Shown: positions 11,201 to 24,788, counted from the stretch's first letter. The stretch is 64,000 nt of DNA from Ancylostoma caninum (GCA_037903475.1 JBAJFG010000073.1:310001-374000), one strand, 5' to 3'. Numbers and translations are program-made. Notes: generated by a model from the sequence alone, not told the origin.

Positions 11201-13535
11201 AAAAAAAGCGAGCAATACTGCTCTTCAAGAATAACAAGGAGGTTTCTAGATCTATCTCGTTTTTGTACATTTGAATTCTACAGATCTAGTTCTGAATGAC
11301 TAATTAAATAAACTGAGTTATTCGATTTTTATTCTGTCCTAGGTGCAATGATTACCAAGTCCTTATGTTTGTGAACTTCTTTCTTTTGGGAAGAAGAGAA
11401 ATTTAAGTAGAAGAGAAAATTCCGATAAAGCGTCAGAAACTTCCTTGCTTTCAAGCTCGGAACCAACCTAATGGGGGTGGATGTGCGTTGTACTTCAAAA
11501 TGATGGTGAGTAATGATCTTTCAAACATGGGCGAAGGCATTGGTGACCACTTTATTGGTTATTACTCCCCCTAAACACAGTTATAAACAACAAACGAACG
11601 GATTTGTGAGTTTTGTTTACATACTTGCTGAACAACCCAGTACATATTTGTGTTCAGAGGTCGTTAGAAACTGAATTTTGCTGACTCCTATAGAATGGGC
11701 CAACTTAAAAAAAAGGATTGGTCCTACGAAGGCATGCGGAGGTTTTCCTCGCAGGAAGATTCGTTCCATCAGTCTGATCGATGGCATTCTTACGGGGTCG
11801 GCCTGCGTGCAGCACAGATGGCTTCGTCTTTTGCTCAAACGTCAGTTTTTTGTCTTGGCCTCGACATCTACGAAAGAGTGAGAATGCGCATTCGTGTACG
11901 TACTCTGTTTGATCTGCATCAAATTATTGCATTCGGTGGGGGACATCAAATTACTACATTTGGTTGTCGGTTTGTTTTGGTTGTTTGGTTGTTTACACGC
12001 GGCTGGATTTACACTGGGTCGTCCAGCACGGTCAAATTTGAAATCAGACTTTGTCCTTAAATAAAATAAATGTTCACAAGTATTAGCTCCACTATTATAT
12101 AATATAATTATTATATAACTATTCGACTAAATCTATCTGTGGTTAAGATAGTGTATTCACACCAAGATTGGTTCCTACGTGGAGGCACTACGTCATTAAA
12201 GCATCTTAAATGGCAATGATGAATGAAGAGGAATTCGGCATGCGACATCATTGACCTTTTTGCGTTTCGGAGGACCACTAAGAGAATTTCCAATTTTTCT
12301 ATGCTCTCTCAACGGTTTTAGCCTCATTCCAAAAGGATTCCCGTTGATAACCGCTCCATAGAAGCATTTCCCGGAATATGTTAAAAAACTTATGCGTGTT
12401 TTTGCTCACAGCGAAGGTTTTTGCCACTTTGTAGGACCTGAAATAAGAGTTACCATTCAATCTCGATTTTTCTTTGAAAGCTTATGAAAGGAATACGGTG
12501 CTATAAATTGAAATTGTTTGTTAACCAAACATCCCAATTAGTCCCACATGGCTCGCTTTCTTCAACTTTTTGAGTTTTACTTTTACACGTCCGGATAATT
12601 GTGGGAATTTGAAATTGCTTCATCCAGGTCGAAACACACTGTCCGAATGGGGAGGACCTTGATGAAAGCGGTTCGTCCGAATCGCCAGATAGAGAGAGCC
12701 GCAGCCATTTCAGGGCGAGTTTCCACAAATTGGCAATCAAACGAATTATCCACCAGCCGGGGAGCTCGTAGCACGCCCAGCAATAAACTACGAGTGCCTA
12801 AATCTCATCCACATCGGTACACTCCTAATCAGTTGCCTCTCCATGGATTCTCCTTTTTTTGGCTCATGGGCTCGTCCGTTGGTCAAACGGTCAGGTGTCA
12901 GATGTCAGAGGTGTTTGGGCTTTACCTGCTGTAGTGACTGCGCTGCATTTACACTTTTCTCGAATTGCTAGAGCATAATGTGAAGAATATGGATATGATT
13001 TTCGATGCGCATTTCCGCTAATTAATAGAAAGACTGCTCTTACGAAAAAAATTAAAAACGTCAATTTTAGACCAAAGAGGAGTCATGAAAAAAATGAAAT
13101 GCTGGAATAATCATGCACAGCCTCGATAGATAAATACCAGTGCTAAGATGAAACACGGGTGAAACCTCTTGTTTTTTCAAGGAAAATTGGCCAGGTCACA
13201 TTTTTTTCTCTAATTCAACCACAGTTCCCCCAATGATCCTTCAATTCTAGTAGAAGCACGAACAACTCGTGTTTCTTGTCCTCATAATGTTGAAAATTGT
13301 TAAAACTGAGTTCGAGCTCACGCACGCTTGTCATTTCGACTTGACCTCCCCAGGTTTCATCTGCAGCTATTCCTAGAAACTCAAATAAACTTCAAGCATA
13401 CCATTGCTTTTATGATGGAAACGTAAAAAAGAGACACAGCTCAGCAAAAGTGAAAAGAATATGATGCCATGGAAACTAGGTTCTAGAGCAGAAAGTGTTT
13501 TCAAGAGCGAATTCTGAGCAGTGAACTTATTTTAG
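8284..13535. other. gene-poor stretch
   Basis: Only short overlapping ORFs are present. A frame at 10018-10236 (segment ILDLAAAEDGEEIRFTNLF) and a minus frame at 10696-10983 look slightly protein-like but lack splice or domain support. A hAT-like terminal fragment lies at 10563-10609. The block 11690-11880 is GC-richer with overlapping frames on both strands and no recognisable product. Confidence 0.4.
10563..10609 (-). repeat. terminal fragment of the hAT-like MITE family
   Basis: Read on the minus strand the end is cagtagcggacgca followed by aag, an A/G-rich stretch and a long G run. This matches the termini of the copies at 27978, 37308, 49104 and 54831. Only one end is recognisable here. 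Confidence 0.6.
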
Positions 13536-13944
13536 ACAGCATCCGAGAAAGTTTGTGTTACTCTTGGTCACTCAGCCAAATGTGGCTAATATTTTTTTCA
13601 GTGGGTAAGTAGCAAGGCGACGAGTGAAGAAGGAGTCGTAGAATTCCCACACTCTATTACATCGCCTATGCGCCTCCCCTGCTCACAGATGATCATTTCA
13701 GCTGTTCACCAGTTAGTACTGTTTAAGAAATAATTCCCCGGAAGGGTGAAGTGTACTAGGAATTAGATCCCATCTTCGAGGCTGACCATCCGTAGTGCTC
13801 TGCTCTGACAATGTCCTGTCGTTACAGCATCGATGTCCATGCGAAAGGAGAAACCTAGGATGCTATAAGATTTATTTTCACAGAATTTTCACAAGTAATG
13901 GCACCATTCACATGTATGGCATCCCACTTCAAGAATCTTCATGA
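13536..13944 (+). CDS. candidate exon pair at the 3' end of an unidentified gene
   Basis: Exon 13536-13604 lies between the acceptor cttattttag and the donor gtaagt and encodes QHPRKFVLLLVTQPNVANIF. Exon 13884-13944 follows ttttcacag, is in matching phase (2 to 1), and encodes IFTSNGTIHMYGIPLQESS before TGA. Upstream exons were not found, and the second exon has another open frame, so the model is tentative. No domain was recognised. Confidence 0.25.
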
Positions 13945-14179
13945 TGACAAAATATGTGCTCTGAATCAGCTAAGAAAGTGAGCATCGGGTCATATAGTGG
14001 AAATTGACGCTTCTGAATGGTTCCTTTTGCAAACATCGTTCTGTTTTTCTTTATTTAGTGAAGGTGCTATGAGAAATCGTTAACAAATTGGCCACTGCAT
14101 GAACTGCATGCTCTGGCACTTCGAGAAGGATTGTGATGCAGCACATTTGCGATCTCCACGAAACTTTGGCTGAAGAACA

Positions 14180-14690
14180 ATCAAGAAAGCCAAGTCAAAC
14201 ATTGTTCAACGAGTCGAAATATAATACAATTCTCATAGATTAAGGAGGAAGAGCACGTCAGTCGAATTTCGACGACAAGAAACTTTTCGCCACCTTGAAA
14301 AAAAAGGTTCGATTGATGAGATTCTTCGAAAGTGGAGTGTGCTTGTTCCGCTGCAGAACATCTAAGGAAATTCATACATTTCTAGCTTTTTCTTCTGTCT
14401 GAGAGTTTGTTGGGACCCCTCAAGCCAATCCTCATGCTTTTCGGAGCCTTTCGAAAAGAAGAACGATGGTCGAGTGGTCCACATTGAAGTGTTCGGCCAG
14501 CGTTTTCGTCCTCTGCCACTTTTGGTGCTCGAAATTCGACAGTAGACCTCTTCGTTCCTCACCTTTTCTTCTTGTATCTTATAAACATAAATGATTTTCT
14601 CGCCCCCCTCGCTGATTGTTGCTTCGCCAAAAGGTTCGCTGTGATCACGAAATGACTGTATTGCATACCAACCTTCCTCCAATTGGTAGG
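14180..14690 (-). pseudogene. decayed mariner transposase fragment
   Basis: On the minus strand one frame, broken by stops, reads LAEHFNVDHSTIV, then an LFERL-like segment, then TEEKARNV and LQRNKHTPLSKNLIN. These match in order the second helix-turn-helix and the linker of mariner transposases (LAE.F.V.H.TI, then LTEE...R and LL.R....PFL). The GDE catalytic block is missing and no terminal repeats were found. It is an old relic, of a family different from the copy at 7028. Confidence 0.6.
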
Positions 14691-15544
14691 CGTATCATGA
14701 CAAATGTGGATACGATTTTCAATAAAATAGTACCTTCAAGAAATGGAAAAAGGAATATCTCTATGAAAAAAACCATTCAGGAAGCGTTTATTTTTATCGA
14801 GAGGAGAAGTTGCGAAAAAAAAGCCACATTAATTATGCACCAACCTATTACGTTACCTGGTACTGGCATACGTACAGGGGACATCAAGAACGAATGCACC
14901 CTCCACAATAGGAGCAGAGTCCAAACGTTGACCCTTTAGCGATCATCTCGTATCGCGCATGGATTACTCGGACAAACCCTCGCTGGTGCTGCGCCCCTCT
15001 TTGGAGAATCCGCGTGAAGCGAGCTCTGCTTCGAAATCTAGGTATGGATCTGTTTATCCCCAAGTACACATATGAGAATTTTAGGAGTGGTATTGTTTAT
15101 TGTTTATTGTTCACACTCTTTTATCACACTGGCATAAAGAATATCTAGCCTTACGTGCTCAGAGTTTGGCTGATTTCTTTACATCTCCATCGAACAGCTT
15201 CGTCCAATAGCCAACGAGGTCTTTTCCACAGCAGTTCCATCCTTCCCGCTTTTGATATTCCCGTTACGTTGATAGTGACGATGTGATGAGAATCAGTTGA
15301 TTGCTTTGTCATAACGTCCGCGCTTGTGCGTATTGGCCCGGCTCCTTGCACGCTGGTTGTAGTAGGGTGTGGTGGAGGCAGCAGCTGGAGAGGACCGACC
15401 GCCTCGGTCACATACGCTGCAGTATAAGAGCAAAAAAAGAGCATCTAGTAGGATCTTCATGTTTCCCTCAAAGAAAAGCGCTTCTGCCGGTGTTGTCGCT
15501 CAACGTGGTGTTTCTTCTCGAGCTTGCCCATGATCCGGTATTGA

Positions 15545-15694
15545 CCTGGGCTGGGATTCATGAAAGGATAACCAAGCAAACCCAGGCTAGCAAACCAACT
15601 TTTGCCGTCTCTTAGCTCTATGTAGTCAGTACGATAACCAATCAGGCTAGCCTTCCCTGGTTTGCTTGGTTATCATTTCATGAATCCCAGCCTG
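15545..15694. repeat. fold-back element, about 47-bp arms
   Basis: The arm at 15545-15591 and the arm at 15646-15694 are reverse complements with a few differences. They share the words gctgggattcatga, ataaccaagcaaac and aggctagc. The spacer is about 55 bp. A short piece of the same arm (tcatgaatcccagcc) recurs at 23218-23232. It is a MITE-like hairpin of unknown family. Confidence 0.7.
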
Positions 15695-16295
15695 TTGTGA
15701 CGTCTTCGCTGGATACGCGCATCGAAGTTGCTGGGAGCGGGGGGGGGGGCCCCAATCACGCTAGTTTTGGGGCCTTACCTGCGCGGTCACCAATATTGTC
15801 TCGCGCGCCGAGCGAGGGTTTGTCTGAAAAACGAGTGCCGAGGCACTGCTCCACTACAAGGGGTGCAATCGTGATTGACGCGTCCTGTACACGTATATAA
15901 ATCTCACAGTTGCGAGCTGCACAATTATCGCTACTTGTAATCGAATGTTGTTATGCGATCTCCATGCTACCATGCAATTTCTTCCTGATTGGCGCCTTCG
16001 AAACATGGAAAAGTAATTTTCTGGTGCTTTCTGACACAGGTGTTAATATCCCACGAGTGTCACCGTCAATATTCTCTCCAGCAAAAAAAAACTTCTAAAT
16101 ACCCATCTGGTTAACGTCTTACCCAATTTTTTCGAGAGCAAATCACTGGAGCGAAGGGATTTGATCTACTCATCGATGTAGCTATGGATTTCTGAGGATT
16201 TGAAAAACATGTGCGATCTCCGAGTAACGGCTACGTGTATTATCTCCGAAAATAAAAAATGAAAATTCGAGAGGCCATGAAATTAAGCGCAGCAT

Positions 16296-16772
16296 GGCCG
16301 AAAATTAACCGTGCACCAATAATTTGAAGCTAAAACCTTGCAGTGGGTTAATGTGACTTCAAAGCTTAAGGAGAACTTGCAGAACCCATTTTTTCCTCAA
16401 GCTGAGACCCAGGGATTCGAAAGATAAAGGACGCCATTGCGCGATTCTCGCGGATAGGATTCTATTTTGTCTCACTACTCCAACACAACATCTTGATCCG
16501 AATTACGAACCCAGATTTCTAGATTGAACTGAGCAAATCATGCACTACAACACCAACCAGAATAAGAAGTTCAATGTATCTGTAATAGGTTTAGATAGGG
16601 CGATTCTCAATGCCTAATGGGAAAGTCGGAAGGATTGTGCTCGGAAAAACCACAGCAGCTGTATTGCCTCTAGAAGATCTATCCAATATCCAGATCAATT
16701 GTGCTCACTAGAACTGAATTCTTGTAAGGAATTTTATCAGATTTTAAGTTGGTGCACGGATAATTTTCAGCC
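16296..16772. mobile_element. MITE-like element, 24-bp inverted ends, about 477 bp
   Basis: The left end (ggccgaaaattaaccgtgca at 16296) and the right end (read inward ggctgaaaattatccgtgca from 16772) match with two differences over 24 bp. The interior has no long ORF. Target-site duplication could not be defined, so the superfamily is unknown. Confidence 0.55.
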
Positions 16773-17015
16773 AACCAGCAAATGGTGACACTTTTTCTCT
16801 CATTACAGATCATCCATTTTGTTTTTTTTTCTTTGCAGTGACCATAAGACATTACGTTATAATATTAATTGTCCTGATTGATATATGTATTTTTCATCAT
16901 GTGATTATCTCACGTCTACATATTTCTGTGTACTTCTCGTTTTTTGCAGCTTGTCTCCATTTTGTCTCTTTTTTTCTTTTTCCTTTTCTTCGCTTCATTC
17001 TCTTAAAGGTATAAG

Positions 17016-17197
17016 GCCTACAACACATCGCAAGCGTCCAAACATCGGCTTTTCAAGGAAATTACACCAACATGCTAATGGACGCCCGTTTCTCATCCGA
17101 ATACTCGCAACTGCCGGAAGCGAACCCATGGGACCTCGACCAACTGCTGGAAGGAGAACAGGTGGGATTCAATTCAACAACGTTTGCAAGTACATAA
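17016..17197 (+). CDS. candidate terminal exon, unidentified
   Basis: After an acceptor-like ttaaaggtataag, the frame encodes LQHIASVQTSAFQGNYTNM, then NPWDLDQLLEGEQ, and ends at TAA 17195-17197. GC content rises sharply over this stretch compared with its flanks, as expected for an exon. A donor-like gtggga inside could also end it at 17160. Upstream exons were not found, and nothing in it is a domain I know. Confidence 0.3.
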
Positions 17198-20100
17198 GCC
17201 TGGATTGGAATGCATTCCTATGGGAATGACTAGAGCACCATGACACAAAAGAAATGGACTGTAAATTGAGATCCGGATATTATTGCACGAAAGTCGGAAG
17301 CCTTAGAAGTCACGACAAAACAGAAGCAAAATGAGTTATTTCCCCGTAACAGCAGACCATTGTACTTATGTCGTTATATGTACATACTCTTTAGAGGCTC
17401 AGGAACATGAAAAGTAGAGGCAGACACAGGAGAGTCGCTTTCCACAAACTTCCACAAAAAATAAACAGACATCCAAGAAAAAATAAAAATGAGACAACAA
17501 TTAAAAGTGGCCTGATACTGGCATGTACTTACGTAGTTCGGCAGAGCTCGGGTTTTTTGTGTGTTCATGTTTTTCCTCTGCTTTATATGAGCGTTTCTTT
17601 CTTTTTTTTCTCGTTTGAAACATTTTAATTTATTTTACATAACTTATAATTGTTGTATTTCAGTCGCGGTACATGTAATGCAACGGATAGAAAAACAAAG
17701 CAATTTAATAATTAATTCCAAACCTTGATTTGGAAAAAAGTGGGTCTAGCAGTACTTCTTCTTTATGATATGCACGTCTTGTACACTTTATTCTTCACCC
17801 AGCAATCGATCCTACTGCAAAAATACAGTTAGAAATAATCGACTTCACAAATGAGGTGGAATTGCTTCGAGGCTCAATTTTCCGAAATGGAGTCGCTTCC
17901 GTGGAAATAACGATTAAGTAGCAGCGTGTGCCACATTTCCAAGCAATGAAGTTAGGTAAGAAGTGGATTAAAAGGGCAACTGTGTCATTACTGAGCAACG
18001 CCGAGACGCTAAAAAAAACCTAAAATAAAACTGCCTGACAGAGATTCAGTTCCCACGACGACAGCGATGTCGGTGGGTGTTTCCGTTCTCATGCTGTTTT
18101 AGGAGTTTTGGTTCCCGTTACCAGTGCATTTCTGACTTATTGGTTTCTTGCATGAAGTACCAGACTATAGAATACCGATAAATAGTGATAGCAGAAATAG
18201 ATAGTTGTTGAGCATATACTGCATACACTTTTCTAGCATACACGTTTCTCCACATTTGGGTTAGGATTGGAGGCCAAATTTTTATCTGTACGTAGCTGCT
18301 CTTCATCTCATTGTTGTATTTCTGTCAAGTTTTTTTTTTCACCCTCTGTTCTATTTCTTCCAGTACTGATGAATGACTACCAGAAAAGTTATCGTTAAGA
18401 TTCTCAGAAGGAAGTGCTATTGGGTACTGCCTCGTATTATAATTGTTTCATAGAAATGTCTGCTTCTTTTGGATGTCCGTTTTTTATTTTCTAGATGCTA
18501 TCTGGGAGACTGCTAAAAAATTATTCTGAGAAACGAGAATTAAAGGAACAGGAATAGGGAAAATCCCCTGCAAAAAACAAATCACTACCAAATTTCGTTG
18601 CTAATGCGACCACCTCATTGGGGTTAGAGCACCCCCAACACCCTCTTCCTCACCAGATCGTTGGTCTGACCGTTTTCACCAATCTTTGGCCAAGATTTAC
18701 AGTTTTTAAAGATTCTAGTAGGGTTGTAACGCGTTTTCCAAAAATTTTCACTTTCTGGTCCCTAGACTACTTTTCATGCTTAGACCTCCTAACACAGAGC
18801 TTCAGCTTGCTTTAGATCTATAGAGTAGGCTTTTAACGGGTATATGAAATCGACCACATAAAAAAGAATGGACTCACATCGGAAACTACATACATATTGT
18901 AGTAGGGAAGGATGAAGGAGCATAAAACAGGCATTAATTTTGCGCGAACCTAATAATTCCTTGAAAAAGCTATCAATGTTATTACTGGAACTTCATTACT
19001 ACCAAGAATGACATGCAAAAATGACATCTTGTCATGTGTCTATCTTTGTCCAATGAAATTTAAGGAAACCTCTAGCTCTCCGTCATTTGTTCCTAATTTG
19101 TGCCTTGGTTCAGAAAAAAAAAGCAGAAGATTTCGGGCTTCTTCTTCTCTGATACCAAATGAAACGGAAAATGTCTAGTCATTGCCATTCCGAAATTATT
19201 AGAGAAACATGATGTGATCTTGCTGCTCTATTCGTTACCTTACTCTAATGCGATGAAGAAAATCTGCTCAAAAAGAGGTGCTATTTTCTTTTAGTGAAGT
19301 GCTTTTCGACTTTTAACCTACTTAACCTCGCATATTCTCCGTACGGCTATAATATTTACTTAATAGTATTAAGTTGGTTCGAAAGCCTTGATCTAAATTT
19401 TATACTTTTTCAAACAATCATAACATTATTGTTCATGGATGGAATATGGTCCCCCAACTTTCGTAGTTGAGACGTAGCGAAAATTCTTCACATTTTACCG
19501 CCAAAGAATTTTCATTCTAAGCCAAAAATCCTGGATCGAAAAATGAATTTGGCGCAAGACTTTCGCGCCAACCTTACAATCTGTCGAAAGGACATAACAA
19601 CGTTCACCATTTCTGTAGCCATGCAATTTATCTACTCTCCGGGTCAGCTCAATAATGAGCGTCATCGGTTACACTTACAGGCACCGTCCCACTTCAAAGA
19701 TTTTCACAGGTGAAGGAGCTGGGTAGGACTTTCAGTACGGACGTGCGAAAATTTTAGACTACAACCCCACACTTTTCACTATTCAAATCATACTGTTAAA
19801 GTCGTTTAATCACGTCAAAACAAATTCTGTGTATGGATAATTCAGTGTCCCACTTCTTCCGTTTTTTCTACCTTTTTTTTCAACCAAACCTTCTGAGCGA
19901 GTCCGAATTGGGTTTAGCTCAATTACGCACAGCGATTCCCACCTTTGGGAAGGCGTAAGACATCAAATCGGGTGTACCAAGAGGGATCACCTTAGGGTGG
20001 TGGGTCATATTCTAACAGGTCAAGCATGCAGTGATAAATTTTTTCGTTCATAAAGATAAAGCTAAGCTCGGCACACAAGACGGCCGTGATAACTCCTGCC

Positions 20101-20842
20101 TGCTGTGGACTTTCTGGCCTTCTGCTGCGGTCATTCTGCACAAGATACTATGCAAAACTATTCTGCTGCACACGTCCAGAAGATTAGCAGCAGGAAACAT
20201 AGTGCTCAGTTGTTCTGCATTTTGTTATCCCTTCGTCTCATGCTGCTTAACCACACTTTCTGCTGTTATCCTGCTGCAAATTTGTCTCACAAGGAAAGTG
20301 CACGAAATTAAGCTCTTAATCCAGGATGGCACCGATGTTGTCAAAGAGTCTGTCCAAAGTGGTGTTAGAGGCTATATCTCAAATTATGTAGTTAAAACTC
20401 ACAGAAGTTCAGAAAAATATGCAAAACGGGAGCACAGTTAGGACTTGGTTCTGCGAGCACGTCCACGAGAGACTTATCTTTCTGCCACAATCAAGTGGTA
20501 TTTCGGACTAGTGTTGCTGCACTCGTACAGCCCCATCGTATGCTTGCGAAAGACAGGCGTAACTCTCTTACACAGACAAGACTCAGGAGGGATGGAAACA
20601 GAGTTGAAACCAGCGTCACCAGCTGCACAAATCGTATACCAATCCACAATTCCATGGTATCGTTCCTTTGTCGGCATGGTCGGAAATCGTCTCTGAGCTT
20701 CTGTAGACCAGTTAGCAGATTTCAAGCGTAGCCCATAACATCACGTTGGACTGGCTCTCTACTCATGTAGATCTCGTCATGAATTAGCAGTTTTTCTTCG
20801 CGCAGTTCATTTGTGAGTATTAATAGCATTGTTCATTTGTAG
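17198..20842. other. gene-poor stretch with one MITE
   Basis: AT-rich sequence with only short ORFs. The only structured item is the mariner-like MITE at 19369-19576. Around 20445-20731 three overlapping frames on both strands are each about 80 codons long, and none could be identified. Confidence 0.4.
19369..19576. mobile_element. mariner-like MITE, copy 1 (about 208 bp)
   Basis: The element follows a TA at 19367-19368. The ends are inverted: ttaagttggttcgaaagcct on the left, and read inward from the right taaggttggcgcgaaagtct. The interior shares long stretches with a second copy at 61966-62178, for example tcaaacaatcataacatta near the left end. The ends also resemble the mariner copies of this window (ggtggtcagaaagtcttg), so a related transposase probably moved it. 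Confidence 0.75.
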
Positions 20843-20924
20843 GTTAAGATTTCTCGAAAGCGACGGCAATGGTGCTGGAGATTCCACTCCGACCCCAGAT
20901 CCAGGTGACGTTGCGTGTACATAA
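20843..20924 (+). CDS. candidate terminal exon, unidentified
   Basis: After the acceptor catttgtag the frame encodes LRFLESDGNGAGDSTPTPDP followed by GDVACT and TAA at 20922-20924. A gtgacg donor is possible at 20904. The codon content and the abrupt GC rise suggest a real exon. Its partner exons and function are unknown. Confidence 0.3.
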
Positions 20925-23900
20925 TACTGTGACGTAAGTAGTTGTTATTGGTTACAGCATCCCAAGCAACCATGAAGTCTTTAGAACCGTCAACCATAGA
21001 ACCAATTTTCAGCCTCGGCGTTTGCTAGACCGGTAAAATGGTGTAACAGGCTCTAAAGTCCCATAATATAAATAAGGCACTGAATAACGTCAGAATTCCG
21101 TTCTGGAAGCAAGTCAAGGTGGAAGGAGGGGTTCCACCTCTAGAATCTATTTCAAGATATTTATATCCATGGAATCTGCGTGAACTGCTAGTACAAGGCT
21201 TTGAAGTCGGAATCCCTACGTTTTGGAGGTTTCTCTCCAGTTCGCAAACCTCTTACCGTGGCTTCTTCAACACATCTTGCACTCTCCTGTAAGTTTGATC
21301 TACAGTGTGGTCTAAAGGGTATATTACCTACTCACCTTAGCAGAATGGGTGTGTAAGTAAACATGTAACAATAAATCTGAAATTTTCAATTTCTGCGTTG
21401 TCATGCATGTCGCGCTTTAAGCTCCTGACATGTAAATCCCCTTCCCCCTTAATTTTCGGGTCAGCTAGTACTTTGTCATTGTGTGGAAAAATTAATGTTG
21501 AATTAATGTTAATTAAAAATGTTTTTCATGTCTGCCGTCCCTGTACAAATGAATGAACATAAAGAGTCTTCATGAAGCCATTCCAGTGTCCATCCCATAA
21601 TTATCCTCACCCGTACAAAGGACACAATTCGTGAAGGGGTGAAAATGCGCGCGACGAATATTTGGCGTTGCGTAATGGAAATGAGAATGTTGAGGAGAAA
21701 GTGTTCTCATTAACTCACTCCTCAGGGTACATCCGGAGACATCTAAGCCGCTGCTGCAGTCGTCGTCTCTATTGATTCTGTGAGTTTTTGCTGATACTTT
21801 TCCGAAATTTATTGGCAGCAATTTCGGGCACGAAATCTCCAACATAAGTATTTCATTTCGACTTCAACTTCAATCAAGTTGGAATTTAAGGAGTGTTGAG
21901 GGCTGTCCTTCCAAGGAAATTCATGGGATAGTGTTGCGGTTTATCCCTAAAGATTGATGAACTTCTTGACCTACACAAGAAGATGCTTTCAAAAGAGCAA
22001 CTAGAAATCAGGAGAAAAGCGTATGACTCCTTCCACCTAGGCTGTTTCTTAGTCTCTCCATTGTCCTTATTGATACATTTACTCTATTTATTTATTGATT
22101 TAGGCTAGAATAACTGTAGAAAAGCAATTTTGAAGATTCTCCGGTCAAATTCTGCTCTGAATCTTCACGCCGACAATTAGGGAACGGACAACATCTGTCT
22201 GCCCAATTTAATCTGTTAAAATAAATTCACTAACGCTGACTTAAGCAACATAATTATGTAACTGAGCCCAACTACGACCAAAGGAATTTTATGAGGTTCA
22301 ATTTTTTTGGAATAGTTTTCAATGACGTCTTCATTCACCTTATAACGTGCGGTCTTCCAGGGAGTGATTGCTCCTGAAAGTTCATGTCTCAAAGGTCGCC
22401 CGCAAAAGTTGTACGTATATCACTGAGATTCAGACCTTGGCCGAGAGGACCACCATTCCTTAGAGTATTTGGCGATAGTTTTTCGATGGGGAAGGTGTTC
22501 CAATGGTGTCAATGCTCTTGAAGCTCCTTCGTAGCAGCTCCAGATAGGTAAAGCGGCGAAAAGTACCTCTACCAACTCAAGGCCCAGCTCGTGCAGGAGT
22601 CCTACAATTAGCCTCACACGCCACTGGATTAACTTTCTCATTCTTATTTTTTTATTTTGTTAACTATTTTTTGAATATAACTAATTATTGGGAGATCTCA
22701 GAGAGAACTTTCTCGCCAACCAAATACGTACGTGTGTTTGGGCAGTTGTTTCTCTTCTCCATAGTTTCTGTCTTTCTCAGTGGCCATGTTTTCGTCCTCC
22801 TTCATAGTGGAACAAGAGCGTATATATCAGCTTCGGCGGCAACTGTTCCTCGCACTCCTTTTCCAACGACATCCTGACGTTATTTCTTTTTCCTGTGCGC
22901 CTTGCCAGTTATGTACTTCCATTTCCAAGGACTGCTAAGTAAAACGAAGAAATGTCCTCATCACCACGCGGCCATAGCATCGCAATCCTTCAGCATGTGG
23001 GTTCTGGATCAGGCGCTGTCTGCTCATCGTTCCTGCATTTTAACTGGACACCTCGGTATTAATCCATATGGCCTCAAATATGTAGGGTTGGATTCACAAA
23101 GTGCTGACCAACTACGATAGCTACTACTAACATGGCTGATTACTCAAGAGGTCACATAATGTTTGGATGAGCAGACCACCAAAATCGGTTTACAGAACTA
23201 CACTTTCTTCCCTGCTTCATGAATCCCAGCCATGAGCTGCGCTTCTCTGCTCCATCATGGGCTTTGCACGATCATCAGCCCTTGCCGCCTTCTATCAATG
23301 TCTTGATTACGAGACTACAACGAATCTTCTCCCCTTTCAGCACTCTCAGCAATCTTCACTCACCGAGAATCTCAGTCGATTTATTTCTTTTGGTGATGGA
23401 CAGTTAATCCTTCCTAACTGCGGCATCCATTGCACCACATACGTTCAAAATCTTCCCGAATGCTCTCTCTTCTCCGCGTGAAGCTGACTCCATAAACACC
23501 ACCAAATTCCTCGACACTGCTCATACGGCACTTTCCTATATCAGCTGTACTCCTTCAGATTGACTGAGTGGCCGCCAGCACTGCTTCTACAGGGTGCGGC
23601 CCATGTTTCCGGACAAGAACTTTTCTTTATATCTCATGTGAAAACGATCCAACTGAAGCGATTTTTATTACGATAGCCTTAATTAGGAGACTGAAAAATA
23701 TACTATTACTGATGCCCAATCTGATCAGCTTTAGAATCATTACAAGCCTACAAGCACCTTGCCGAATCTCGTGAAAAGGCTGCGAAAAATTTGACAGCGA
23801 TTTTACCCGGGAAATGAATCAGCGGGAGTTTTGTAGGATGGAGGAACTCTGTAGGATTTAGATAGAATACGTTTGGGGGCTATATCTTCTTTCCCTAAGA

Positions 23901-24788
23901 GCTGGGAAACAGCTTTCTGCCCACGATCAAAACTGGTTTTGTTTTTGTAGCCTGGCACTCCTGTCTCGAAACTAGTAGAGATGTTAGGGGCAGGGAGTAC
24001 CTAGGATGGGCGACCTTAACGATAGGCCTAGTGGGCCTTGCGACCCTTCGATGAGGCAGAAATACAAAATCAAAATTTCTTGTCCGAGAACATAAGCCGC
24101 ACCCTGTATTCGTCTCCGCCGCATGTCATACCTGCACAATTGGTCCTGTTTGTTCGAGGGACACGAGATCACGTCTTCAATTTTTCTCCTAATTTTAAAG
24201 CTGTCGTGAACCTATCATAAGTTTGTTTCATAACTTAACATAACAAACAGCTTTTGACTAACAAGTATCGTTCGGAAATGATAGCAAAAAAATTTCGAAT
24301 CCCACAGAATACCAAAAGACGGAGGTTTAATTGCTGCAGCTGAGCAACATGACTCAATCCCGTATTATTTTCCATGTCGCATCTAACACCATAAGAAATT
24401 TACAGTGTCAAGAAAATCGATCAAATGATGAGTATCGGAAATCCATTCACTTTTTTTCTCAGAAGACACTTCCTCGAATAGACTTTTATTTCATTGATCC
24501 ACATACATATGTAGAGCCAGACATTTGATAGCTTTTCTATAGATCCCAGCAAAACACGAGTGAAACAAGGTATCTAGTGAGTTTCCATGAACCACTGCTA
24601 GGTAGTATGAAGCACTGAGAAAAGATGATAATCGTTTAGAAAGCATGTAGGAAACTTCCCGAGTCGGTATCCTTTTTTAAGTTTTTTTTTTTTAAATTCT
24701 CGGTAGAACTTGCACAAGGGATGTATATCTCACCCGTGTGAGAGCGAAATGTCGTTCTGCTCTTCAAATTGAGAAGAACACCAATCCC
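20925..24788. other. gene-poor stretch
   Basis: No gene is supported. A minus frame at 22420-22641 (RKLIQWRVRLIVGLLHELG) and plus frames at 22902-23120 and 23257-23481 are open but T/C-rich, with no matching splice structure. A piece of the 15.5-kb fold-back arm lies at 23218-23232. Confidence 0.35.

Noticed and set aside
20445..20731. Three overlapping ORFs of about 80 codons on both strands
   Set aside because: Each reads partly like protein, but no domain, splice site or codon evidence favours one of them.
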